The position numbers were made by a program, and so were the translations under genes. This document shows positions 42,485-51,140 of a DNA stretch of 64,000 bases, in pieces. Every line of letters begins with the position of its first letter. Position 1 is the stretch's first letter. The stretch is from Caballeronia temeraria. Lineage in GTDB: Bacteria; Pseudomonadota; Gammaproteobacteria; Burkholderiales; Burkholderiaceae. The notes under the pieces were generated by a model. That model worked only from the letters and a program-made list of their open reading frames with translations, was not told the origin of the DNA and did no database searches. Location of the stretch: positions 186,001 to 250,000 of the forward strand of contig NZ_FCOI02000007.1 in assembly GCF_001544795.2 (NCBI RefSeq). The letters run 5' to 3'.

Positions 42485-43117
42485 TCAGGCTGCAGGCCGG
42501 CGCACGAAAGCGAGCATGACGCCAAAACCGATCATGAGCGCCCCGCTCACGCGGTTGAACCAGGTGAATCCGCGCGCGCCGCGCGACAGCGAACCCAGGC
42601 GTGCGCCCAGCGCCGCATAAATAACGATCGCGACGAGTTCGAGCAGCAGGAAGGTCGCGCCGAGAATCGCGAAGCTCGTCGCGTACGCACTGCGATCGAC
42701 GAATTGCGGGAAGAACGCGGTGAAGACGAGGATCGCTTTCGGATTGCCTGCCGCGACCCAGAATTCCTGCTTGGTGAGCCGCGCAAGACTCACCGGGCCG
42801 CGCGCCGCGCCCTCTTCCCTGACGACGAGCGCCGGTCCCGAGCGGATCAGCTTCACGCCGATCCAGACGAGATAAGCGGCGCCGGCGAACTTGATCGCCG
42901 TGAAAAGCGTTTGCGACGCGAGCAGCAGCGCGCCGAGCCCGAGTCCCGCGATGGCGATCATGATCGCGAACGCGACGATCCGCCCGAACGACGCCAGCAC
43001 CGATGCGCGCACGCCATCACGCGCGCCATTCGACAGCGACAGCACGTTGTTCGGCCCGAAAGCCATGTTGATGGCGAAGCACGCGGGCAGAAAAATGGAG
43101 AACGTCTGGAGCGACAT
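42485..43117 (-). CDS. LysE/RhtB-family amino-acid exporter
   Basis: A 210-aa inner-membrane protein with about six helices. FAINMAFGPNNVLSLSNGARDG near residues 12-33 is the LysE/RhtB N-terminal pattern (GPN core). It exports an amino acid or related metabolite by proton exchange; substrate unknown. The ATG at 43117 gives the usual start. The gene follows the porin start region on the same strand only distantly and is likely its own unit. Confidence 0.88.
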   Translation of the reverse strand: MSLQTFSIFLPACFAINMAFGPNNVLSLSNGARDGVRASVLASFGRIVAFAIMIAIAGLGLGALLLASQTLFTAIKFAGAAYLVWIGVKLIRSGPALVVREEGAARGPVSLARLTKQEFWVAAGNPKAILVFTAFFPQFVDRSAYATSFAILGATFLLLELVAIVIYAALGARLGSLSRGARGFTWFNRVSGALMIGFGVMLAFVRRPAA

Positions 43118-43183
43118 GGGACACCTGCTGACCGGCCGAAACGAGACCGTCAAGTTAGCACGCGCCCGACGCCCCCGGAATGG

Positions 43184-44353
43184 TCAGAAACGATGACGGA
43201 TGCCCGTGCTCAGCATCAACTGATTGCGGCCGCTCGACGGATCGTTGGTGTTGATCACTGCCGGCGCACCCGACGAAGCGCGCTGATAGACCGACTCCAG
43301 ATAGACATCCGTGCGCTTGGAGAGCAGATAGTCGACCTGCAGCGCGCCCTCGTGCCAGTGCGCGCCGCCGCCGTTGGTGTAGACGTACATCCCCGAAATC
43401 TGAATGGCCGGCGTCAGCTTGTAGATGCCGTTGATCTCGTAATTGTTGAGCGCGAGCGATGGCACCAGTTCGCCGGTATCGGCATCGGTGACGCCGGAGT
43501 TGATCGAGCGGGAGAACGCGCCGCTCAACGTGAACTCGCCGAATTCGTAGCTCATGCCGACGCCGTACGTGTTCTGTCGCTGCACGTTCGCGTTGATGAC
43601 CGTATTGCCCGAGCCGGGCAGCGTCAGCGAATCGTACGCGCCGGTCGTCGTGTTGCCGCGCCCGTTGTTGTGCAGATACGCCGCGCCCGCGTTAAACGAG
43701 CCCGCCGAATAGCTGGCCCCGACGCTATACGCGCGATTGTCAGCAAAGCCGCCCGCCTGATTCGAGAACGCGTAGAGGCCGCCGAAGCTCAGGCCGCCGT
43801 AATTCGCGCTGGTGTACTTGACGGAGTTCGACGCGAGGAACGAGTTGTTCGCGTTGTCGTTGTCGAGCACGTGCGCGAAGGCCGTGCCGCCCGTGTTGCC
43901 GGTCAGCGTGAAGGTCTGGAAATAATCGTGGATCGAATCGTACTGTCGGCCGAACGTGAGCGTGCCGAGCGTATCCGAGCCGATGCCGACATACGTCGGA
44001 TGATCGTTCAGGCCCTCGCCCGTCGCGACGGACAAGCCGCGTTCGAGCCGGAAGACCGCCCGCGCGCCGCCGCCCAGATCCTCGGTGCCCTGCAAGCCCC
44101 AGTAACTGCCGTCGATGGTGCCGCTCGTCAGACGATACTGCGACTTGCCGCCCACGTTGTTCGTGTAGGCGATGCCGGCGTCGAGTTCGCCGTAGAGCTG
44201 CACGGAGCTCTGCGCCCAGACCGCCGCGGGAAAGCTGGCGAGGATCGCGCATAGCGCCATCGGGAATGTCAGCGAGCGGGAGCTGCGCGCGGCGACATGA
44301 TCGGTCTCGGAAATCGGCAACGCCGCTCGGGACGCTTGATAGTGGTTCGGCAT
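43184..44353 (-). CDS. Burkholderia-type general porin (OmpC-like)
   Basis: A 389-aa outer-membrane porin. The signal region ends at PAAVWA, then QSSVQLYGELDAGIAYTNN begins the mature barrel, and WGLQGTEDLGGGARAVFRLE is the family's hallmark. The C-terminus ends in Phe (TGIRHRF), as needed for Bam assembly. I use the ATG at 44353, preceded by GGGAGCC. The signal peptide is unusually long (about 47 residues) before its hydrophobic core, so a later start is possible. Confidence 0.88.
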   Translation of the reverse strand: MPNHYQASRAALPISETDHVAARSSRSLTFPMALCAILASFPAAVWAQSSVQLYGELDAGIAYTNNVGGKSQYRLTSGTIDGSYWGLQGTEDLGGGARAVFRLERGLSVATGEGLNDHPTYVGIGSDTLGTLTFGRQYDSIHDYFQTFTLTGNTGGTAFAHVLDNDNANNSFLASNSVKYTSANYGGLSFGGLYAFSNQAGGFADNRAYSVGASYSAGSFNAGAAYLHNNGRGNTTTGAYDSLTLPGSGNTVINANVQRQNTYGVGMSYEFGEFTLSGAFSRSINSGVTDADTGELVPSLALNNYEINGIYKLTPAIQISGMYVYTNGGGAHWHEGALQVDYLLSKRTDVYLESVYQRASSGAPAVINTNDPSSGRNQLMLSTGIRHRF

Positions 44354-44561
44354 GGATGGCTCCCGTATTCTTTTCATGAGGATTTTCAGTTTTGTGACGA
44401 GGCTTGTCAGTCAAAAAAAGAAGCCCGATCACATCTGTGTCCAGGAACCAACGAACGCCCGTATTGCGCGCGTGCGCATCTTGCAGGATCGGCGCGTTTG
44501 AGCATAGCCGGTGCGCGGCCACGCTTGCCGCTAGAATCGGACGACTTCAGTCAACCCGACC

Positions 44562-45311
44562 ATGCTCATGACTCATCCCATTCGCGCCGTTCTCACCGGC
44601 CACACCCGCGGACTCGGCGCCGCGCTCGCCGAACGCCTCCTCGAGCAAGGCGCCGAAGTGTTCGCGATCTCCCGGCAGCGCAACGGCGAACTCGCCGCGC
44701 GCCATCCCGGCAAGTTGCACGAGATCGAACTGGATCTCGCCGATCTGTCGAAACTCGGCGAATGGCTGTCGGGCGACGCGCTTTCGCGCTTCGTCTCCGG
44801 CGCGCAACGCGTGCTGCTCATCAACAATGCAGGCGTGCTCGCGCCAGTCGGCGGTCTGGCCGATCAGGATCCGGCCGCCGTCGCGCGCGCGGTCAGCGTC
44901 AACGTCGCCGCGCCGCTGATGCTCGCGGCCGCCGTGTCACGGATAAGCGGGAAATCGACCGATACGCGCATCGCGCATATCTCCAGCGGCGCGGCGCGCA
45001 ACGCCTATCCCGGATGGAGCATCTACTGCGCGACCAAGGCGGCGCTCGATCATCACGCGCGCGCGGTCGCGCTCGACGGCAATCCGGCGCTGCGCATTTG
45101 CAGCGTCGCGCCGGGCGTCGTGGACACCGACATGCAGGCCGAGATTCGCGGCACCGATCTCGAACGCTTCCCGATCCGCGAACGCTTCGACACGCTCAAG
45201 CGCGACGGTCAGCTCGCGACACCCGAGGCTTCGGCGCGCAAGGTCGTCGATTATCTGTTGAGCGATGCATTCGGAGACACGCCGACCGCCGATGTCCGCG
45301 ATCTGAACTGA
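44562..45311 (+). CDS. SDR family oxidoreductase
   Basis: A 249-aa short-chain dehydrogenase. Cofactor motif TGHTRGLG (12-19), NNAG in LLINNAGVLAP, and catalytic YCATK with an upstream Ser in HISSGAARNAYPG. The ATG at 44562 is used; a second ATG two codons on is equally possible. It converges with the RNase H-like gene, 9 bp apart. The product resembles sepiapterin reductase-like SDRs, but the substrate is unknown. Confidence 0.87.
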   Translation: MLMTHPIRAVLTGHTRGLGAALAERLLEQGAEVFAISRQRNGELAARHPGKLHEIELDLADLSKLGEWLSGDALSRFVSGAQRVLLINNAGVLAPVGGLADQDPAAVARAVSVNVAAPLMLAAAVSRISGKSTDTRIAHISSGAARNAYPGWSIYCATKAALDHHARAVALDGNPALRICSVAPGVVDTDMQAEIRGTDLERFPIRERFDTLKRDGQLATPEASARKVVDYLLSDAFGDTPTADVRDLN

Positions 45312-45320
45312 CGAAGCGCG

Positions 45321-45992
45321 TCAGGCCGCTTCGACCGCCACGCGCGCCGGGTCGAGCGTTTTGCGCGACAGCGCGTCCGCGCGATCGTTGCGCGCACGCG
45401 GAATCCACTGCAGCCGGACATCGCCGATTTGCGCGATAAGCACACGCACGCGCGCAGCGTGCTGCGCGAGCGCGCGGATACCCGTGCCGTCCGCGATATT
45501 CACGTCGTCGATCACGACGCGGCTGTCGCCGTAGATGACCGCGTCCGTCGCGCCCGCGCGCACGGCCGCTTCGAGCACGGCGATCAACGCGAGATATTCC
45601 GCCGCGCTGCTGTCGCCCGTGCCGGCTGCTGCGCTGATTTCGACGCGCTCTCCGAGCGGACCGAGCAGCACGCCGCCTATGCCTAATCGCCCGGGATTCG
45701 GCAGCGCGGAGCCGTCGAACCAGCCGCGCCATCCTGTCGTATCGAACCCCGTTTCGCGCGGCTTTTGCCGCTCGGCGCGCCGGGTTTCGCGCAGGCGCAG
45801 CGCATCGGCGTGGCGGATTTGCGTGGCGCGGCGCGCATCGATCAAATCGCGCAAGGACTGCTCGCCGGCCGCCTTCTGCAACGTCCTGACGAGCGCCGCG
45901 TGCTCGGAAATCGCCGCGCCCCTGGCGAGCCGGCGGCTCTGCATGCGCTCGTTTTTGTAAGCGACGGCCAGCAATTCCTCGAAAGCGATCAT
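45321..45992 (-). CDS. RNase HI-like domain protein
   Basis: A 223-aa protein. About residues 1-80 are helical and charged and are not recognised. Residues about 90-215 are an RNase H fold with all four acidic residues in place: FDGSALPNPG (Asp), EYLALIAVLEAA (Glu), YGDSRVV (Asp) and RNDRADALSR (Asp). This is the RnhA-like type (often called reverse transcriptase-like) and would cut RNA in RNA-DNA hybrids. The ATG at 45992 is favoured over a GTG two codons earlier. Confidence 0.85.
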   Translation of the reverse strand: MIAFEELLAVAYKNERMQSRRLARGAAISEHAALVRTLQKAAGEQSLRDLIDARRATQIRHADALRLRETRRAERQKPRETGFDTTGWRGWFDGSALPNPGRLGIGGVLLGPLGERVEISAAAGTGDSSAAEYLALIAVLEAAVRAGATDAVIYGDSRVVIDDVNIADGTGIRALAQHAARVRVLIAQIGDVRLQWIPRARNDRADALSRKTLDPARVAVEAA

Positions 45993-46103
45993 GGGCACCG
46001 AACGGATTGAGCGAAGCCCGACTTTAACAGACGTTCACGACGCGTCATGGGTACGGCCGTTGCTGAAGGGAACACGTCCACAACGGTCAGCAAGGAGCGG
46101 ATC

Positions 46104-46610
46104 ATGAGTCAACCGATGGAGCCGACTTCGGCAGGCGCGAAGATCGTCGGCAAGGGCGCGGCGACGGCCGCCGGCCCCGGACCCGACGTGATGGCGGCGA
46201 GCACCCTCGACGGCAATTCGGTGCAGAGCAGCGACGGCCACGACGTCGGCTCGCTGAAGGAAATCATGCTGGATGTGACGAGCGGACGCATCGCGTATGC
46301 GGTGCTGTCGAGCGGCGGGTTTCTCGGCATCGGCGACAAGCTGCTTGCCGTGCCGTGGAGCGCGCTCACGCTCGATACGGACCGCCACTGCTTCCGGATC
46401 GACGCGACAGCCGAGCAGGTGCGCAATTCGCCGGGCTTCGACAAGGATTCGTGGCCGTCGATGGCCGATCACGTCTGGGCGAGCACCGTGCATCAGCATT
46501 ACGGGCGCGAGCCGTACTGGTCGAACGACCGCACGAGCGACGTCGGCCCGAGCGGCGCGATCCCGCCCGGCGGCGTGGACGCGCCCGAAGCGGGCGGCGT
46601 GAAGCTGTAA
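46104..46610 (+). CDS. PRC-barrel domain protein
   Basis: A 168-aa soluble protein. A PRC-barrel covers about residues 45-115 (GHDVGSLKEIMLDVTSGRIAY, FLGIGDKLLAVPWSALTL). The C-terminal tail is glycine/proline-rich. PRC-barrel proteins of this kind are common stress-related proteins in Burkholderiaceae with no defined activity. AAGGAG lies 6 nt before the ATG. Confidence 0.85.
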   Translation: MSQPMEPTSAGAKIVGKGAATAAGPGPDVMAASTLDGNSVQSSDGHDVGSLKEIMLDVTSGRIAYAVLSSGGFLGIGDKLLAVPWSALTLDTDRHCFRIDATAEQVRNSPGFDKDSWPSMADHVWASTVHQHYGREPYWSNDRTSDVGPSGAIPPGGVDAPEAGGVKL

Positions 46611-46665
46611 CAAAGGGGAAATCGCCGCCGATGGGCGGCACAGATGACGCGCAGCGTGCGCGCGG

Positions 46666-46908
46666 TCAGTCGCGCGGACGCTCTCCGACCTGAGCGTCGA
46701 CGCCTTCGGTCTCGCCCATCAGCGCACGCAGAACGTCGCCTGCGAAATCCTCGATGGCGAAGTGCCATTCGAGCGAGCCGACCGGGTAGTCGTTCGGGCT
46801 GCACTTGCCCTGCGCGCGGCGAATCGCACCGACCGAGAGGCTCAACGCGCGCGCGTGTTGAAAGTGCGGATCGTCCGAGTCGAGGAACGGGAATTGATCT
46901 TTATCCAT
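46666..46908 (-). CDS. small conserved hypothetical protein
   Basis: An 80-aa acidic soluble protein (MDKDQFPFLDSDDPHFQHAR start; PNDYPVGSLEWHFAIEDFAGD in the middle). I do not recognise a family. The ATG at 46908 is used because the longer frame starts in arginine-rich sequence shared with the opposite promoter. It is divergent from the KTSC-like gene, 85 bp away. Confidence 0.6.
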   Translation of the reverse strand: MDKDQFPFLDSDDPHFQHARALSLSVGAIRRAQGKCSPNDYPVGSLEWHFAIEDFAGDVLRALMGETEGVDAQVGERPRD

Positions 46909-46993
46909 GACACCCTTAACGGTCCCGGCCGACGAAACTTTAGGCCTGCCCCGAACGCGCAATCGTTTGCGCGAGTGCAAGTCTGAAGACATC

Positions 46994-47218
46994 ATGCAGC
47001 CCTATCGAAATCTCGCCGGCAATTCGGGTGTCGAAGCTTTCGACATCCTGCGCGACGGCATCAAAGTGCGCTTCGTCAGCGGCGGAACATACTTGTATGA
47101 CTATCGCGTGCCCGGTCGCACGCGCGTCGAGGAAATGAAGCGACTGGCCCGCGCCGGACGCGGACTCAGCACATACATTGCGAAGCTCGGTGCGGAGTAT
47201 GCCGAAAGATTCGACTAG
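46994..47218 (+). CDS. KTSC-domain-like small protein
   Basis: A 74-aa protein. The pattern GVEAFDILRDGIKVRFVSGGTYLYDYRVP followed by MKRLARAGRGLSTYIAK (each a separate segment) resembles the KTSC domain, which is found alone in small bacterial proteins and may bind nucleic acid. Assignment rests on pattern only. Confidence 0.62.
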   Translation: MQPYRNLAGNSGVEAFDILRDGIKVRFVSGGTYLYDYRVPGRTRVEEMKRLARAGRGLSTYIAKLGAEYAERFD

Positions 47219-47281
47219 CTGCCCGAAGGGGCGATTCTACGCGAGATCGAGAAGTTTTCTTCGGACGATTACCTGTCCACG

Positions 47282-48010
47282 TCAACGGACGGTCGGCAAA
47301 TGCGGCACGTTCTCGTTGACGGCGGTATTGAGTTGATGAAGCTGGCGCTGCAGCTTGTTGAGCTGAGATTGTGCGGCGACGCGCTTACCTTCCAGTTGCG
47401 CCAGCTCTTTGCGGATCTCCTGCTGCCTGAGCGCAACTTCCTGATCGTGCTGGCTGCCACTTTGCACATCGACGCGCACGCGTTCGATCTGCGCTTCCGA
47501 TTCCGCGATCAGACGCGAGAACTGCTCGTTTTGCGCTTCGAGATGCGCGCGCCGCATTTCGGCGTCCGCGAGGCGCATTGTGTGCTCGACGAAATGCCGG
47601 AACGCCGACTCGGCTGCACCGAGATCGCCGCTTTTGAGCACACGCCAGACGGCGTCCTGGTTATACAGGACCGCGTAATAGGTCAGCTCGCGCGGATAGA
47701 AGAGCAGACTCGCGGAGTAGGCAAAGCTCCGAAACGTGCGAAACGTCGTAAGCGAGCCTTGCTCCACCAGCCATTCCGCGAGTTGCGCGGCCTGCAACGC
47801 CGCCTTGCCTGGCTGCGGTGCGGGCACACTCGCGGGTCGCAGCGGCGTCACGCGCGTTGAAGGTTGCGCCGGACCGCTCGCGTCGTCCGGTTCGTCGTCG
47901 GTGTTGATATCGGGCGCGGGGAAGTGGTCTGCACCGTTCGATTTCTGGCGCACCAGAAACGATGGCGCATTGTCGAGCAAGCTCCCTCTTCTGCTCAGAA
48001 GGCTTTTCAC
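47282..48010 (-). CDS. DUF2968 family protein
   Basis: A 242-aa protein. The first 70 residues are proline-rich and low in order. The core shows LLFYPRELTYYAVLYNQDAVWRVLK, then a long coiled coil from about 130 to 230 (RMRRAHLEAQNEQFSRLIAE pattern, many Gln/Glu/Arg). This matches the Burkholderia DUF2968 family; function is unknown. Unlike many members, no clear signal peptide is present. The coiled coil suggests an oligomeric or envelope-linked structural role. Confidence 0.7.
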   Translation of the reverse strand: MKSLLSRRGSLLDNAPSFLVRQKSNGADHFPAPDINTDDEPDDASGPAQPSTRVTPLRPASVPAPQPGKAALQAAQLAEWLVEQGSLTTFRTFRSFAYSASLLFYPRELTYYAVLYNQDAVWRVLKSGDLGAAESAFRHFVEHTMRLADAEMRRAHLEAQNEQFSRLIAESEAQIERVRVDVQSGSQHDQEVALRQQEIRKELAQLEGKRVAAQSQLNKLQRQLHQLNTAVNENVPHLPTVR

Positions 48011-48307
48011 GTTGGCTCCTGACCAACCCTTTTTCAGGGCCGGCGTTCATGCAGTGACGTGGATGCAAAAAAAGCAAAAACGTCACAATTGCAATTCGAT
48101 TCGATGACTGCCGAACTCAACCATTGAGCATGACGAACGGCTTGGCTCGGTTTCGATCGAATAAATTGTCAAATCAAAGTATAGGCGACACGTCCTGCGG
48201 TTCAAACGATGCGAAAAGACGCTAATGTGTTGCGTCGATTTCACCGGAAGCTGAATGCAGAAAATCGCGCGAATAACATAGCGTCGCGCGAATTGAAACG
48301 GTCGGCG
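48011..48307. other. AT-richer gap without a supported gene
   Basis: About 300 bp between two hypothetical genes on the same strand. Base composition is visibly AT-richer than the window average (for example around 48140-48260). It probably holds the promoter of the DUF2968 gene. No terminator or RNA was found. Confidence 0.45.
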
Positions 48308-48880
48308 TTAAGAGTGGCGATAGAACGCCTGGGTTCCGTCCATTCTCATCTTCGCAATCTGCGCGGCGCGCGCTTTCGACATCAGCGCAACCATGCGCAT
48401 GATCCTGACGCCCTGAATGCCGGCCGAAATTCCCGGCGTACTGGCGACGCGCGATTCGAGCGAGCCCATTACGCCGTGCAGATCGGCAACCGGCAACGGA
48501 ACCACCGGTTCGCGGGCTTCAGCCGCCACTGCTTGCACCGGCGCGCGGGGCGCTTCGGATTCCGGCCGGTCAATGGCGAATAAATCGGAAAGCGCGGCGG
48601 GCGTTTCGACATGCTGCTGGCCTTGCTCGCGACATTGAAAAAATTTGTGAAGCAATTCGAGTTGCGAAACCGGTGTGTGTTCGACGCGCCGCGCAACGGC
48701 CGCGCAATGTTGCAGTTTCCAGTTTTCGCGCTGACTGGTGGATGCAATCAAATCAGCAATGCGCGCGCGAATTTCCGTTTCACGACGCGCAATCAATGCA
48801 TTCAGCATGTTTGCTTCGTCGTGCGACGATTCGGGCAGTTGGCTGCGCCATTCCAATAGATCGCTCAATGTGACCGACAT
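48308..48880 (-). CDS. hypothetical protein
   Basis: A 190-aa soluble protein that I do not recognise. The N-terminal half is helical and charged (LNALIARRETEIRARIADLI), the middle is Ala/Pro-rich, and the end is a basic helix (MVALMSKARAAQIAKMRMDG). It is in an AT-richer patch and may be lineage-specific. Coding potential rests mainly on the uninterrupted frame and its regular ATG start. Confidence 0.55.
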   Translation of the reverse strand: MSVTLSDLLEWRSQLPESSHDEANMLNALIARRETEIRARIADLIASTSQRENWKLQHCAAVARRVEHTPVSQLELLHKFFQCREQGQQHVETPAALSDLFAIDRPESEAPRAPVQAVAAEAREPVVPLPVADLHGVMGSLESRVASTPGISAGIQGVRIMRMVALMSKARAAQIAKMRMDGTQAFYRHS

Positions 48881-49116
48881 GAGAAGCTCCGAGGTATGCA
48901 GTCTTTTACCAAGATTGAGGCAACCCGAAACGGTTTGGATCGCGGATTGAAATAGCGCCGTGCCCTGATCGCCAGTCGATTATCCTATCCTTTTATCGGC
49001 TATTTTTTGTCGCTTAGGACATAAATAAGGACAGTCCTAATCCCGAGCGGTGCGGCACGGTCGATGCTGACAATCCTGTAAGCGGCGCGGCGGGCGCCGG
49101 CTTCCAGGAGATGGAG

Positions 49117-49392
49117 ATGAGAACCACGACCGTGATCGCTGGCGCGCTGCTCGCGCTTGCCAGCACAGGTGCGACTTCGCAGGAAATGTCGCGCGATCAG
49201 TTGATGCAGCGCCAGCAGCACATGCAGCCAGGCAAGAACGAGCCCGTGCCGCGTCCGCAGACGGGCGACTCGTCGCAAGGCGGGGTACAGTCCGGCACGT
49301 CGGGCGGCGGAACGCTGATGCAGCAGCGCGAACAGGGCATGTCGCCGGAGCAGTCTCAAGGCTCCAGATCGACCGGGGCGATAAAACAATAA
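49117..49392 (+). CDS. small exported low-complexity protein
   Basis: A 91-aa protein. A signal peptide (MRTTTVIAGALLALASTGATS) precedes a mature part that is Gln/Met/Gly/Ser-rich with two similar segments (LMQRQQHMQPG and LMQQREQGMSP). It is probably periplasmic and disordered; it might bind metal or cell-wall components. The ATG at 49117 is 6 nt after AGGAG; the ATG at 49111 abuts the ribosome site. A terminator follows. Confidence 0.62.
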   Translation: MRTTTVIAGALLALASTGATSQEMSRDQLMQRQQHMQPGKNEPVPRPQTGDSSQGGVQSGTSGGGTLMQQREQGMSPEQSQGSRSTGAIKQ

Positions 49393-49415
49393 CGCGATGC
49401 GCGCTTTCGTCCACG

Positions 49416-49444
49416 ACGCCGGCCTTGCGCCGGCGTTTTGTTTG
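49416..49444 (+). terminator. rho-independent terminator after small exported protein gene
   Basis: An 8-bp GC stem (49416-49423 with 49429-49436) is followed by TTTTGTTTG. Confidence 0.75.
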
Positions 49445-49552
49445 AACAGTGCTGGGCGGGAAGACGAGGCGTGCCGTTCCGTACAAGACGATCGCGGCAG
49501 CCACGGTCGCGGCGATAGACGCCGCCAGATTCCGCCGTGGAGAAACGCCCCT

Positions 49553-51106
49553 TCAATTCACGCGTTTTCCCTTCCCGTCCCAAAACGGTGCCCTCAACTC
49601 CCGCTTCAGAATCTTCCCCGCACCGGACAACGGCATCTGCTCGCGGAACTCGACGGACTTCGGACACTTGTATCGCGCGATAAACGCGCGGCAATGCTCG
49701 CGGATTTCATCCTCTGTCACGGACGCCCCCGGCTTTTTGACGACCACCGCATGCACCGTCTCGCCCCACTCGTCGCTGGGCACGCCGATGACTGCGCACA
49801 TCGCCACCGCGGGATGCCGGCCGATCGCGTTCTCGACTTCCGCCGAATACACGTTCTCGCCGCCGCTCACGATCATGTCCTTCATGCGATCGACGATGAA
49901 CACATGCCCGGCCGCATCCATGTACCCGCCGTCGCCGGTGTACAACCATGCGTCGCGAATCGCGTGGGCGGTCTCTTCCGGCTTGTTCCAATAGCCGCGC
50001 GTCACGCTCGGCCCACGCAGCACGATCTCCCCGACCGACATGCGGGGCACTTCGCGGCCCTGTTCATCGACGATGCGAAGTACGGTTGCGCACAATGCGG
50101 TGCCGACCGACATCGACAGGCCGCTCGCGCGCCCCGCCGCGCCATGATTTGCGGGCGGATTCGCGGTGACGACCAGCGCCTCGGTCAGTCCGTACGACTG
50201 GTAGAACTCGACGCCCGGCAACAGGTTCTCCATGCGCTCCAGCACCGATGCGATGATCGGCGAGGCGCCATACACCAGCCGTTTCACGCTCGACAGATCG
50301 TGCTTGCAGAAATCGGGATGATCGACCAGCGCCTGGATCATCGTCGGGACGAGGCCGACCTCATCGACGCGTTCGCGTTCGATCGTCGCCAGCACTTCGC
50401 TCGGACTGAACGCAGGTACGATGACATGCGTCTCACCCGCGATGAACTGGTTCAGCGCGCGCGAGAGCGCGGCGGCATGGAACAGCGGCGCCGCATGCAG
50501 GCTCTTGCCGCCCTTGATCGGCGGCGTCTCCGCGATGCGCTGAATGCAGCCGCTCCACAGATTGCGATGGCTCTGCATGACGCCTTTCGGAAAGCCGGTC
50601 GTGCCGCCCGTGTACATGACGATGGCGAGGTCCTCGTAACCGCGCCAGGCATCGTCGACAGGTTGCGCCGATTCGATCGACTGCTCGTAGCACAGCATGC
50701 CGTCGGGCGTGGCCGCATCGCCGCAATGGATGAACACCGGCGCGCGCTTCGCCGTTTTGGCGATGGGCGCGGCCATGTGCATGAAGTGATCGTCGATGAA
50801 GAGCAGACCGGTGTCGCAGTCATCGAGCGAATAGACGATTTCCGGCACGCTCCAGCGAATGTTCACCGGATTGAGCACGCCGCCGCCCCACCACACGGCC
50901 ATCATGACTTCGAGGAAGCGATCCGAATTGAGCGCCAGTATGCCGACCCGGTCGTTCTCCTTCATGCCCGCCTGCTGCAACACGCCCGCAAGCCGCGCGA
51001 CGCGCTGGCAGAAGTCGTCGTAGTGGCGCTGGCGGCCGCGAAAGATCGTCGCGATCTTGTCCGGAGTTTGTTGCACGCAGCGGTGCAGGCTGTTCGTGAG
51101 ATACAC
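49553..51106 (-). CDS. AMP-dependent acyl-CoA synthetase/ligase
   Basis: A 517-aa adenylate-forming ligase. The P-loop motif YTGGTTGFPKG is at 165-175, the hinge motif YTGDGGYMDAAGHVFIVDR follows, and the C-terminal catalytic Lys is in GAGKILKREL. It activates a carboxylic acid to its CoA ester with ATP. Sequence type is fatty-acyl/aryl ligase of unknown specificity. It is the last gene of the leftward transcript of the island (after two acyl-CoA dehydrogenases) and would supply the acyl-CoA that they oxidise. Confidence 0.9.
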   Translation of the reverse strand: MYLTNSLHRCVQQTPDKIATIFRGRQRHYDDFCQRVARLAGVLQQAGMKENDRVGILALNSDRFLEVMMAVWWGGGVLNPVNIRWSVPEIVYSLDDCDTGLLFIDDHFMHMAAPIAKTAKRAPVFIHCGDAATPDGMLCYEQSIESAQPVDDAWRGYEDLAIVMYTGGTTGFPKGVMQSHRNLWSGCIQRIAETPPIKGGKSLHAAPLFHAAALSRALNQFIAGETHVIVPAFSPSEVLATIERERVDEVGLVPTMIQALVDHPDFCKHDLSSVKRLVYGASPIIASVLERMENLLPGVEFYQSYGLTEALVVTANPPANHGAAGRASGLSMSVGTALCATVLRIVDEQGREVPRMSVGEIVLRGPSVTRGYWNKPEETAHAIRDAWLYTGDGGYMDAAGHVFIVDRMKDMIVSGGENVYSAEVENAIGRHPAVAMCAVIGVPSDEWGETVHAVVVKKPGASVTEDEIREHCRAFIARYKCPKSVEFREQMPLSGAGKILKRELRAPFWDGKGKRVN

Positions 51107-51140
51107 CGTCGTCTCCCTGTATATTTTTATTGCTGCGGCG

